From: Belnapia rosea
GTDB lineage: Bacteria > Pseudomonadota > Alphaproteobacteria > Acetobacterales > Acetobacteraceae
Direction: 5' to 3'
Assembly (NCBI RefSeq): GCF_900101615.1
Contig: NZ_FMZX01000011.1
Coordinates: forward strand, 1-64,000
DNA: 64,000 nucleotides
Of this stretch, positions 26,627 through 35,323 are shown piece after piece (the first letter of the stretch is position 1; each line of letters opens with the position of its first letter). The position numbers and the translations under genes are program-made. The notes below the pieces were generated by a model, which made no database searches, had not been told where the DNA came from, and was given only the letters and a program-made list of their open reading frames with translations.

Positions 26627-27259
26627 AACTGGGCTCCTTCCGCAAGCTCCCGTCCCGGCCTCTCTGAACCAGGGCGACGCTGGCGGAAACAATCCGGGAC
26701 CACGGATGTTGCAGGCGCTCACGGCACATTTGCTTGGCCTGCGAAGTCGGGGCCGGCGCGCAACCCTCCCGCACCGTTTTCGTTCACCGGCTGACATGAA
26801 CCCCGAAAGGCCTCCGATGCGCGCCCCTGCCCTCCTCCTGGCCCTGCTCGCCGCCCCACTCGTCACCCCGGCTGCCCAGGCGCAGGAGACGAAGGAGATC
26901 GGCCATGTGAACACGGCCATCACCAATCTCGGCCTGACCCGCAGCCACCGCGTCGTGGTGGAACGCTTCGATGACCCGGAGGTCGCCGGCATCTCCTGCT
27001 ACATCAGCCAGGCCCGCACCGGCGGCGTCTCCGGCATGGTGGGGCTGGCCGAGGATCCGGCGCGCTTCGCCCTGTCCTGCGTGACGACCGGGGCGGTGCG
27101 CGTCGCGGAGGGCGCCCGCCGCGGCGAGCGCGGCGAGAATGTCTACGAGAGCAACACCAGCCTCTTCTTCAAGGAGACGCGCGTCCACCGCTTCCTCGAC
27201 GAGGAGCGCGGCGTCGTCGTCTACATGGCCTGGTCCACCAAGCTGGTGGACGGCTCGCC

Positions 27260-28295
<1,036 letters not shown>

Positions 28296-28303
<8 letters not shown>

Positions 28304-29297
28304 GGCGCATCGCCTCCGGCGCCCGCTTCTCGGACGCCTCGTCATAAAGCCAGCAGGCGGCCCGGGTCGCGCCGGTCTCCAGCAGCACCGGCCGCTCCAC
28401 GAGGCAGCGGGCGAAAACCTCCGGGCAACGTGGGTTGAAGGCGCAGCCACGGGGGATGGCCGAGAGCCGCGGCATGGAGCCGTCGATCTGCGCCAGATGG
28501 TCCACCTTGCGGTCGAGCGGCGGGATGGAGGCCATCAGCCCGACCGAATAGGGATGCTTCGGGTGCTTCACCACCTCCCGCACCGGGCCGATCTCGGCGA
28601 TGCGGCCGGCATACATCACCGCCACCCGGTCGGCCGTCTCGGCGATCACGCCCATGTCGTGGGTGACCAGCATCATCGAGGTGCCCTTGTCGCGCGCCAG
28701 CCCCTTCAGCAGGGCGATGACCTGGGCCTGGATCGAGACATCGAGGGCTGTCGTCGGCTCATCCGCAACGATGAGCTTCGGCTCGGCGCAGAGCGCGAGC
28801 GCGATCACCACGCGCTGGCGCATGCCGCCCGAGAATTCATGCGGGTAGCTGTCGACGCGCTGCGCCGCGGCCGGGATGCCGACCATCTCCAGCCAGCCGA
28901 TCGCCCGCCGCCGTGCCTCCGCCCCATCGAGGCCGAGATGCGTCTGGATCGTCTCCATGAGCTGATGCCCGACGGTGTAGAGCGGGTTCAGCGTGGTCAG
29001 CGGGTCCTGGAAGATGGCGCCGATCTCACGGCCGCGGATGCGGCGCATCTGGTCGTAGCGCAGGTTGTCGATCCGCTTGCCGTTCAGCAGGATCTGCCCG
29101 CCCGCGATGCGCCCCGGCGGCTCCAGCAGGCCGATGATGGCCGCGCCGGTCATCGACTTGCCGGCGCCGGACTCGCCGACGACGCCCAGCACCTCGCCTG
29201 GCGCGATGCTGAAGGAGACGCCGTCGAGGGCGGTGAGGATGCCGCGGCGCGTCGGGAATTCGACGCGCAGGTCGCGGACTTCGAGCAGCGGTTCCAT
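28296..29297 (-). CDS. Oligopeptide ABC transporter ATPase (OppD type)
   Basis: A 333-residue ABC ATPase with Walker A GESGAGKSMTGAAIIG (about 40-55), signature FSGGMRQRVVIALAL, Walker [14 protein letters not shown] and the C-terminal CAFNPRCPEVFARC cysteine cluster of the OppD/DppD group. The start at 29297 (MEPLLEVRDL) follows the permease stop with one base of overlap. It forms with oppF the ATPase pair of the second peptide importer. Confidence 0.9.
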
Positions 29298-30220
29298 CAG
29301 CGGAGCCTCGGGTTCAGCGCATCGCGCAGCCAGTCGCCGAGCAGGTTGACCGAGAGGACCATGACGATCAGCGCGATGCCGGGAAAGATCGCGATCCACC
29401 ATTCGCCGGAGAAGAGGAAGTCGTTGCCGATCCGGATAAGGGTGCCGAGCGAGGGCTGGGTCTGCGGCACGCCGACGCCGAGATAGGACAGCGTCGCCTC
29501 GGAGATGATGGCGTTGGACAGGCCGAGCGTCGCGATCACCAGCACCGGCCCGAGGACGTTCGGCAGCACATGGGTCAGCATGATGCGGAGCTGCGAGATG
29601 CCGATGACCCGCGCTGCCAGCACATACTCCTTGTTGCGCTCCACCAGGGTCGAGCCGCGCACGGTGCGGGCGAATTGCGGCCAGGCGCTGATGCCGATGG
29701 CGAAGATCACGACGAAGAGCGCGATCCGGTCATGCACGGCCGGCGGCAGCGCGGCGCGGGCCACGCCATCCACCAGCAGCGCGATCAGGATGCTGGGGAA
29801 GGTCAGCTGGATGTCGGCGATCCGCATCAGCAGGCCATCCACCGCACCGCCGGCATAGCCGGCCAGCAGCCCGACCGCGACGCCCACCACCAGCGAGAAG
29901 GCCACCGCGCAGACGCCGACCAGCAGCGAGACCCGCGCGCCATACATGATGGCCGAAAGCACGTCCCGCCCCTGGTCATCCGAGCCGAGCGGATAGGTGG
30001 CGTCGCCCTCCGCCGCCCAGGCCGGCGGCTTGAAGGCGTCGATCAGGTTCAGCGTCGCCACATCGAAAGGGTCATGCGGTGCCAGCAGCGGCGCCAGCAC
30101 GGCACCCAGCACGCAGATCAGCGCGACCACAGCCGAGGCGACGGTGATCGGCGAGCGCTTGAAGGACCACCAGAGGTCGCTGTCGAGCATGCGGCCGAGG
30201 GCCGAGGAGGTCGCGGCCAT
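29297..30220 (-). CDS. Oligopeptide ABC transporter permease (OppC/DppC type)
   Basis: A 307-residue inner-membrane permease. N-terminal helix begins near VASAVVALICVLGAVLAPLL; the LGSDDQGRDVLSAIMYG motif and the cytoplasmic EAA loop (YVLAARVIGISQLRIML) mark the OppC/DppC family. Six helices are predicted. It follows the OppB-type gene with a 3-base gap. Confidence 0.9.
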   Translation of the reverse strand: MAATSSALGRMLDSDLWWSFKRSPITVASAVVALICVLGAVLAPLLAPHDPFDVATLNLIDAFKPPAWAAEGDATYPLGSDDQGRDVLSAIMYGARVSLLVGVCAVAFSLVVGVAVGLLAGYAGGAVDGLLMRIADIQLTFPSILIALLVDGVARAALPPAVHDRIALFVVIFAIGISAWPQFARTVRGSTLVERNKEYVLAARVIGISQLRIMLTHVLPNVLGPVLVIATLGLSNAIISEATLSYLGVGVPQTQPSLGTLIRIGNDFLFSGEWWIAIFPGIALIVMVLSVNLLGDWLRDALNPRLR

Positions 30221-30223
30221 GGC

Positions 30224-31210
30224 TCAGCCCCCCCGCGCGACGCTGCGCCCGGCCCGAAGCCTCGGATCCACGGCGTAATAGAGCAGGTCCACCACCAGGT
30301 TGATGGTGACGAAGACAAGGGCGATGAGCATCAGATAGGCCGCCATGACCGGGATATCCGCCGAGCTGACCGACTGGATGAACAGCAGGCCCATCCCCGG
30401 CCATTGGAATACCGTCTCGGTGACGATGGCGAATGCGATGATGCCGCCAAGCTGCAGGCCCGCCACCGTGATCACCGGCACCAGCGTGTTCTTCAGCGCA
30501 TGACCGAAATTGATGGCCCGGTTCCGCAATCCACGGGCCCGGGCGAATTTGATGTAGTCGGTCCGCAGCACTTCCAGCATCTCCGCCCGCACCAGCCGCA
30601 TGATGAGGGTCAGCTGGAACAGGCCGAGGGTGATGGAGGGCAGCACCAGCGCCTTCAGCCCGGAGGTGGTGAGCAGGCCGGTGCTCCACCAGCCGATCTG
30701 CACCGTGTCGCCACGGCCGAAGCTGGGCAGCCAGCCGAGCCAGACCGAAAAGACGAGGATCAGCAGGATGCCGATCAGGAAGGTCGGCAGCGAGACGCCG
30801 ATCAGGCTGAAGGTCAGCAGGAAGCGGCTGAGCCAGGAATTGCGGTAGAGCCCGGTATAGACCCCCATCGGCACGCCGATGCAGAGGGCGACCAGCGCCG
30901 CGCAGAAGGCCAATTCCAGCGTTGCCGGCGCCCGCTCAGCGATCAGCTCGGCCACCGGGCGGGACAGGCGGTAGGAGAGGCCGAACTCGCCTTGCAGGGC
31001 ATTCCCGAGAAATCTGGCGAATTGCACGAAGAAGGGCTGGTCGAGCCCGAGGCTCGCGACCAGCGCCTGGCGCTGCGCCTCGGTGAAGTCCTGGCCGAGC
31101 ATGATCGAGATCGGGTCGCCGACATAGGCGAACATGGCGAAGCTGATCAGCGCCACGACCGCCATGACCGGCAAGGCCTGCAGAATTCGGGATATGACAA
31201 AGGCGAGCAT
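30224..31210 (-). CDS. Oligopeptide ABC transporter permease (OppB/DppB type)
   Basis: A 328-residue inner-membrane permease, first gene of the second peptide-transport operon. Helix 1 (ISRILQALPVMAVVALISFAM) is followed by FVGDPI-like YVGDPISIMLG, the LRLVRAEMLEVLRTDYIKFARARGL-type EAA region (seen as YIKFARARGLRNRAINFG) and typical DppB helices. The system is distinct from the one at 15095-20107: the ATPases are separate genes and no substrate-binding protein is near. The binding protein may lie outside the window or be shared. Confidence 0.9.
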   Translation of the reverse strand: MLAFVISRILQALPVMAVVALISFAMFAYVGDPISIMLGQDFTEAQRQALVASLGLDQPFFVQFARFLGNALQGEFGLSYRLSRPVAELIAERAPATLELAFCAALVALCIGVPMGVYTGLYRNSWLSRFLLTFSLIGVSLPTFLIGILLILVFSVWLGWLPSFGRGDTVQIGWWSTGLLTTSGLKALVLPSITLGLFQLTLIMRLVRAEMLEVLRTDYIKFARARGLRNRAINFGHALKNTLVPVITVAGLQLGGIIAFAIVTETVFQWPGMGLLFIQSVSSADIPVMAAYLMLIALVFVTINLVVDLLYYAVDPRLRAGRSVARGG

Positions 31211-31273
31211 GGGGGGACCGTCTCTTGGCGGATGGCGCCCCTATAGGCGTCGCCCCGGCATGACGGAAGAGTG

Positions 31274-32356
31274 TCAGCCGGATGTTCCGGCTGTTTCAGG
31301 CCCCTCGGTCGCCCAGTCCCTCAGCAGGGTGAACCCCACGGCGAGCAGGACCGGCCCGAGGAACAAGCCAAGGAAGCCGAAGGCGAAGACCCCCCCGAGC
31401 GCGCCCAGCAGCGTCAGCAGCAGCGGCAGGTCGGCGCCGCGGGAAATCAGCCAGGGGCGGATCACGTTATCCGCGCTGCTGATGCCGAAGGCGCCGTAGA
31501 GGCCGAGGAAGATCGCCCAGCCGGTCGCCCCCTGGCTGAACAGCCAGAGCGTCGCCGGGATCCAGACGACCGGTGCCCCGACCGGCAGGATGGAGATGCA
31601 TCCGGCCACGACGCCGAGCAGCACCGGGCGAGGCACCCCGGCGATCCAGAGGCCGAAGGCCGTCATCAGCCCCTGCACCAGGGCCGTGCCGAGCAGCCCG
31701 TAGACCACGCCACGGGTCACGTCCCCGGTCAGCGCCACCAGGTGCCGCGTCCGGTCCCCGGCCAGCCGCTCCAGCGCCGCCTCGCTGCGCCGGGCGATCG
31801 CCGGTCCGTCGCGGTACAGGAAGAAGGCGAGGAAGATCGCCACCAGCACCTCCGCCAGTCCCGAGAGAACGGCCAGCAGCACCGCCAACGCATTCTGCGC
31901 CAGCGTCCCGGCATAGGGGGCCACCAGCTCGGCGAGGCCGGAAAAGCCGAAATCCACCCCTTCCAGATAGTCGGCGAGGAAGCCGCCGATCAGCGGCAGG
32001 CTGCCGAGCCAGGTCCCGAGTCCGGGCATGCCCTGGGTGAGGAGGGTCTCGAAGGCGTTGCGCAGCCCCTCCACATCCTCCCGCTTGGTCGGCGTGGCGA
32101 AGACGAGGGGCAGGCCGATCAGCAGGAACTCCGCCAGGACCATCGCCCCGGCGGCCCATCCCGGCGACAGGCCGGTGCGCTCCCGCAGGAAGCGATAGGC
32201 CGGCCAGGTGGAATAGACGAGGATCGCCGCCCAGAGCAGGGCGGAGAGGAAGGGCCGCAGCACCAGCAGGCACCCCACGGCCAGCGCCAGCGCCGCCAGC
32301 AGCCCGAGCAGGGCCACCGGGGTGAAGCCCTCGGTCTGGATTCGTCGCTCCGTCAT
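31274..32356 (-). CDS. AI-2E family transporter
   Basis: A 360-residue membrane protein with about eight helices, of the AI-2E (PerM/UPF0118) family. N-terminal paired helices (VALLGLLAALALAVGCLLVL then ALLWAAILVYSTWPA), a long middle segment and the C-terminal helix bundle containing LPVGAPVVWIPATLWL and DNVIRPWLIS, characteristic of the family. Family roles range from autoinducer-2 export to Na+/H+ antiport, so the substrate is unknown. Its 5' end faces the hydroxypyruvate isomerase gene across a 160-base region with a perfect 14-bp palindrome. Confidence 0.85.
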   Translation of the reverse strand: MTERRIQTEGFTPVALLGLLAALALAVGCLLVLRPFLSALLWAAILVYSTWPAYRFLRERTGLSPGWAAGAMVLAEFLLIGLPLVFATPTKREDVEGLRNAFETLLTQGMPGLGTWLGSLPLIGGFLADYLEGVDFGFSGLAELVAPYAGTLAQNALAVLLAVLSGLAEVLVAIFLAFFLYRDGPAIARRSEAALERLAGDRTRHLVALTGDVTRGVVYGLLGTALVQGLMTAFGLWIAGVPRPVLLGVVAGCISILPVGAPVVWIPATLWLFSQGATGWAIFLGLYGAFGISSADNVIRPWLISRGADLPLLLTLLGALGGVFAFGFLGLFLGPVLLAVGFTLLRDWATEGPETAGTSG

Positions 32357-32443
32357 CCCTGCTCCGTATCATCCCGGCCCATGGCGCGCACCCCATTCGG
32401 TGGCTGTAGCCAGCGCCGCCGCCCCTGGGTAGCGTGCGGCGCC

Positions 32444-32457
32444 ACTGCTATAGCAGT
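32444..32457 (+). promoter_or_regulatory. Perfect 14-bp palindrome ACTGCTATAGCAGT
   Basis: A perfect inverted repeat with no spacer in the divergent region between the AI-2E transporter gene (minus) and the hydroxypyruvate isomerase gene (plus), 59 bases before the isomerase ATG. Its centre TATAGC resembles a -10. The size and symmetry suit a dimeric regulator; the XRE regulator at 34445 is a conceivable partner, without evidence. Confidence 0.4.
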
Positions 32458-32515
32458 CCGCCACGCGCCGCCGACCGGTGGCGCGGGACCGCGAATGGCT
32501 TGAAAGGGGAGGACC

Positions 32516-33295
32516 ATGCCGCGCTTCGCCGCCAACCTGTCGATGATGTTCAACGAGGTGCCCTTCCTCGACCGCTTCGCCCGCGCCCGGGCAGCCGGCT
32601 TCGAAGCGGTGGAATTCCTCTTCCCCTATGAGTTCCCGGCCACCGAGATCGCCACGCGGCTGAAGGATAACGGCCTCACCCAGCAGCTGTTCAACGCCCC
32701 GCCCGGCGATTGGGCGCGGGGCGAGCGTGGCCAGGCCGCCCTCCCCGGCCGCGAGGCGGAATTCCGGGACGGGGTGAAGCGCGCCCTCGACTATGCAGCG
32801 GCCCTCGCCTGCCCACGGCTGCACCTGATGGCCGGCCTCGCCCCGGCCGGCGTCGCGCGGGACACGCTGGTCTCGGTCTATGCCGCCAACCTCGCCTGGG
32901 CCGCCGAGGAATGCGGCAAGGCGGGCGTCAAGCCGGTGATCGAGCCGATCAACCACCGCGACATCCCCGGCTTCTTCCTCAACACGACGGATGAGGCCGC
33001 TGCCATCATCCAGGCCGTGGGGCCGGAGCGGCTCGGCCTGCAATTCGACCTCTACCACTGCCAGATCACCGAGGGTGACCTGGTGAAGACCGCCGAGCGG
33101 CACCTGCCGCTGATCGCCCATATGCAGGTGGCCGACAATCCGGGCCGCAACGAGCCCGGCACCGGCGAGGTGAACTGGCCGTTCGTCTTCCAGGCGATCG
33201 ACGCCATGGGCTTCCGCGGCTGGATCGGCTGCGAGTACCGCCCGGCGGCCGAGACCGAGGCCGGCCTCAGCTGGTTCGCCCCCTACAAGTCCTGA
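32516..33295 (+). CDS. hyi: Hydroxypyruvate isomerase
   Basis: A 259-residue TIM-barrel isomerase of the AP endonuclease-2/Hyi family, interconverting hydroxypyruvate and tartronate semialdehyde in glyoxylate assimilation. Conserved barrel sequences: MPRFAANLSMMFNEVPFLDRF at the start, EAVEFLFPYEFP, the catalytic region VIEPINHRDIPGFFL (Glu and His), LGLQFDLYHCQI, and the C-terminal GWIGCEYRPA. A GGGGAGGA ribosome binding site precedes the ATG. It is followed by tartronate semialdehyde reductase (26-base gap), the next step. No glyoxylate carboligase (gcl) is in the window. Confidence 0.92.
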   Translation: MPRFAANLSMMFNEVPFLDRFARARAAGFEAVEFLFPYEFPATEIATRLKDNGLTQQLFNAPPGDWARGERGQAALPGREAEFRDGVKRALDYAAALACPRLHLMAGLAPAGVARDTLVSVYAANLAWAAEECGKAGVKPVIEPINHRDIPGFFLNTTDEAAAIIQAVGPERLGLQFDLYHCQITEGDLVKTAERHLPLIAHMQVADNPGRNEPGTGEVNWPFVFQAIDAMGFRGWIGCEYRPAAETEAGLSWFAPYKS

Positions 33296-33321
33296 ACAAC
33301 GACAGAAGGATTCAGCCGCCA

Positions 33322-34209
33322 ATGAAGATCGGCTTCATCGGCCTCGGCATCATGGGCAAGCCCATGGCCGGGCATCTCAAGACCGCCGGCCATGAGATCA
33401 TCGTCCCCGAGCGGAAAAGCCTCGATGCCGAGTCGCGCGCGGCCTTCACCGTCGCCGCCGACGCCACCGCGGTCGCCAAGGCGGCCGAGGTCATCATCCT
33501 GATCGTGCCCGACACCCCGGATGTGGAGGCCGCGCTGTTCGGCCAGGGCGGCGTCGCCGCCGGACTCTCGGCCGGCAAGCTGGTGATCGACATGTCCTCG
33601 ATCAGCCCGACCGCCACCAAGACCTTCGCCGAGCGGGTGAACGCCCTCGGCTGCGACTATCTCGACGCGCCCGTCTCGGGCGGCGAGGTCGGCGCCAAGC
33701 AGGCGAGCCTCACCATCATGGTCGGCGGCGAGGAGGCGGCCTTCGCCCGCGCCAAGCCGCTCTTCGAGGCGATGGGCAAGAACATCACTCTGGTCGGGCC
33801 CAACGGCGCCGGGCAGACGACCAAGGTCGCCAACCAGATCATCGTCGCGCTGACCATCGAGGCGGTGGGCGAGGCGCTGGTCTTCGCCAGCAAGGCCGGC
33901 GCGGACCCGGCCAAGGTGCGCCAGGCGCTGATGGGCGGCCTCGCCACCTCCCGCATCCTCGAGCTGCATGGCGAGCGGATGATCAAGCGGACCTTCAACC
34001 CCGGCTTCCGCATCGTGCTGCACCAGAAGGACCTCAACCTGGCGCTGACCTCGGCAAAGGAGCTCGGCGTGGCGCTGCCGAACACCGCCTCCACCCAGCA
34101 GCTCTTCTCCGCCTGCATCGCCAGCGGCGGCGGCCAGCTCGATCATTCCGGGCTGGTCAAGGCGCTGGAGCTGATGGCCGCCCATCCGGTGGCACCCGAA
34201 GCCGGCTGA
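33322..34209 (+). CDS. Tartronate semialdehyde reductase (2-hydroxy-3-oxopropionate reductase)
   Basis: A 295-residue beta-hydroxyacid dehydrogenase. NAD(P)-binding motif GFIGLGIMGKPMAGHL at the N-terminus, substrate-binding APVSGGEVGA, and catalytic lysine in GQTTKVANQ (about K168) identify the GarR/GlxR family. With hydroxypyruvate isomerase next to it, reduction of tartronate semialdehyde to glycerate is the likely reaction, though 3-hydroxyisobutyrate dehydrogenases are close relatives. A hairpin follows the stop. Confidence 0.88.
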   Translation: MKIGFIGLGIMGKPMAGHLKTAGHEIIVPERKSLDAESRAAFTVAADATAVAKAAEVIILIVPDTPDVEAALFGQGGVAAGLSAGKLVIDMSSISPTATKTFAERVNALGCDYLDAPVSGGEVGAKQASLTIMVGGEEAAFARAKPLFEAMGKNITLVGPNGAGQTTKVANQIIVALTIEAVGEALVFASKAGADPAKVRQALMGGLATSRILELHGERMIKRTFNPGFRIVLHQKDLNLALTSAKELGVALPNTASTQQLFSACIASGGGQLDHSGLVKALELMAAHPVAPEAG

Positions 34210-34217
34210 GCCCTACC

Positions 34218-34248
34218 CCGGCCGCACCCGCCCTGCGTGTGCGGCCGG
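34218..34248 (+). terminator. Hairpin after the glyoxylate genes
   Basis: CCGGCCGCAC (34218-34227) and GTGCGGCCGG (34239-34248) form a perfect 10-bp stem with an 11-nt loop 9 bases downstream of the stop codon at 34209. There is no T-run behind it, so it is a candidate rather than a classical intrinsic terminator; in GC-rich alphaproteobacteria such stems often mark operon ends. Confidence 0.5.
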
Positions 34249-34344
34249 TCCGGGCCACAGCCCTGGCGCTTGGCCCCTGTACGAAGATGTCGCAATAGTC
34301 CCAGCGTCTTGATTTCGACCAGGGAGCGAGGCAAGGTTTTTGGC

Positions 34345-34363
34345 GCCTCGTGCGAGGCACGAG
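34345..34363 (+). promoter_or_regulatory. Overlapping inverted repeats before the XRE regulator
   Basis: GCCTCG-TG-CGAGGC (34345-34358) and CTCGTG-CGAGG-CACGAG (34347-34363) are alternative hairpins in an AT-rich block upstream of the XRE gene. They may be an operator for autoregulation; the two structures exclude one another. No consensus can be assigned. Confidence 0.35.
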
Positions 34364-34444
34364 ATATCTTCTCAAAAATCTAACCATTTTGCTGTCCAGT
34401 GCGGCAGCCAGGATGGCGGGCGACGAGAAGGCGCGGAGGCCAGG

Positions 34445-35323
34445 ATGCGGTTTGCGGATATCGGGCAGCAGTTGCGGGCGTATCGCCTGGAATCGGGCCT
34501 CAGGGCCGAGGAGATCGCCGCCCGGCTCGGCGTCTCCCGCGCCGCGCTCTACCGCTACGAGAAGGGCGAGGTCATCAAGCTGGACACGATCCGGCGCCTT
34601 GCCGAGCTGCTGAAGATCTCGCCGCTCTCCCTGCTCGGGATCGGCGTCGAGTATTTCTCCCGCCCCGTCGCTTTCCAGGAAAGGCTGCGCCAGGTCGAGG
34701 AGCAGGCCGACCAGATCCTCCTGGTGGGCGGCGCGCTCTGCTACCAGGTCTCGACCGATGCCTTCGAGGGCGCGCTGGCCGAGGCCTGGACCGAGGCCGC
34801 CGAGGCTTCAGCCGAGCGGGCCCCGGCCCGCGCCATGGCGGATCAGGCGCTCGGCCTTCTCACGGCCCGCAAGAAGGTCCACCAGCAGCGCCGGCCGAAC
34901 ATCATCGGCATCCTCTCCGAAGCCTCGCTGCGCCGTTTCCTGCAGGAGGGCGTGGCCGCCGGCATCGCCGTGCCGGAACGGACGCGCGCCCGCTGCCGCG
35001 CCGCGGCGGTGACCGAGGCCGAGAGCATCGCCGCGATGATGGAAAGCGTGCCGATCGGCCTGCAGCTTGGCCTCAGCACCGGGCCCGACCCTTCGGGCGC
35101 CTTCATCGTGCTGCGCGGCCGGGACCGTGCCCATGTCGTCGGCAGCCCCTTCCCGCCCGACGCCCCGCCGACCTCGGGCCTCGGGGTCGCCATGATCACC
35201 GCAGCCGATGAGGCGATCTCGGTCCATCAACGGGTGGCCGAGGCAGCCTGGCGGGATGCGCTGAAGGGTGCCGCCGCCGCGGCCCGCATCCGCGAACTGG
35301 TCGCCGCGGCCCGGCCCGCCTGA
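34445..35323 (+). CDS. XRE family transcriptional regulator
   Basis: A 292-residue DNA-binding protein. The N-terminal Cro/C1 helix-turn-helix spans about residues 3-58 (LRAYRLESGLRAEEIAARLG, VSRAALYRYEKGE, IRRLAELLKISPLSLLGIG). The remaining ~230 residues form a domain I cannot assign, possibly for ligand binding (VSTDAFEGALAEAWTEAAE, RPNIIGILSEASLRRFLQEG). The start at 34445 has a GGAGG ribosome binding site and begins with the HTH; a longer frame to 34340 includes the control region. Position between the glyoxylate genes and the Pat-like gene suggests, but does not show, control of one of them. Confidence 0.85.
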   Translation: MRFADIGQQLRAYRLESGLRAEEIAARLGVSRAALYRYEKGEVIKLDTIRRLAELLKISPLSLLGIGVEYFSRPVAFQERLRQVEEQADQILLVGGALCYQVSTDAFEGALAEAWTEAAEASAERAPARAMADQALGLLTARKKVHQQRRPNIIGILSEASLRRFLQEGVAAGIAVPERTRARCRAAAVTEAESIAAMMESVPIGLQLGLSTGPDPSGAFIVLRGRDRAHVVGSPFPPDAPPTSGLGVAMITAADEAISVHQRVAEAAWRDALKGAAAAARIRELVAAARPA

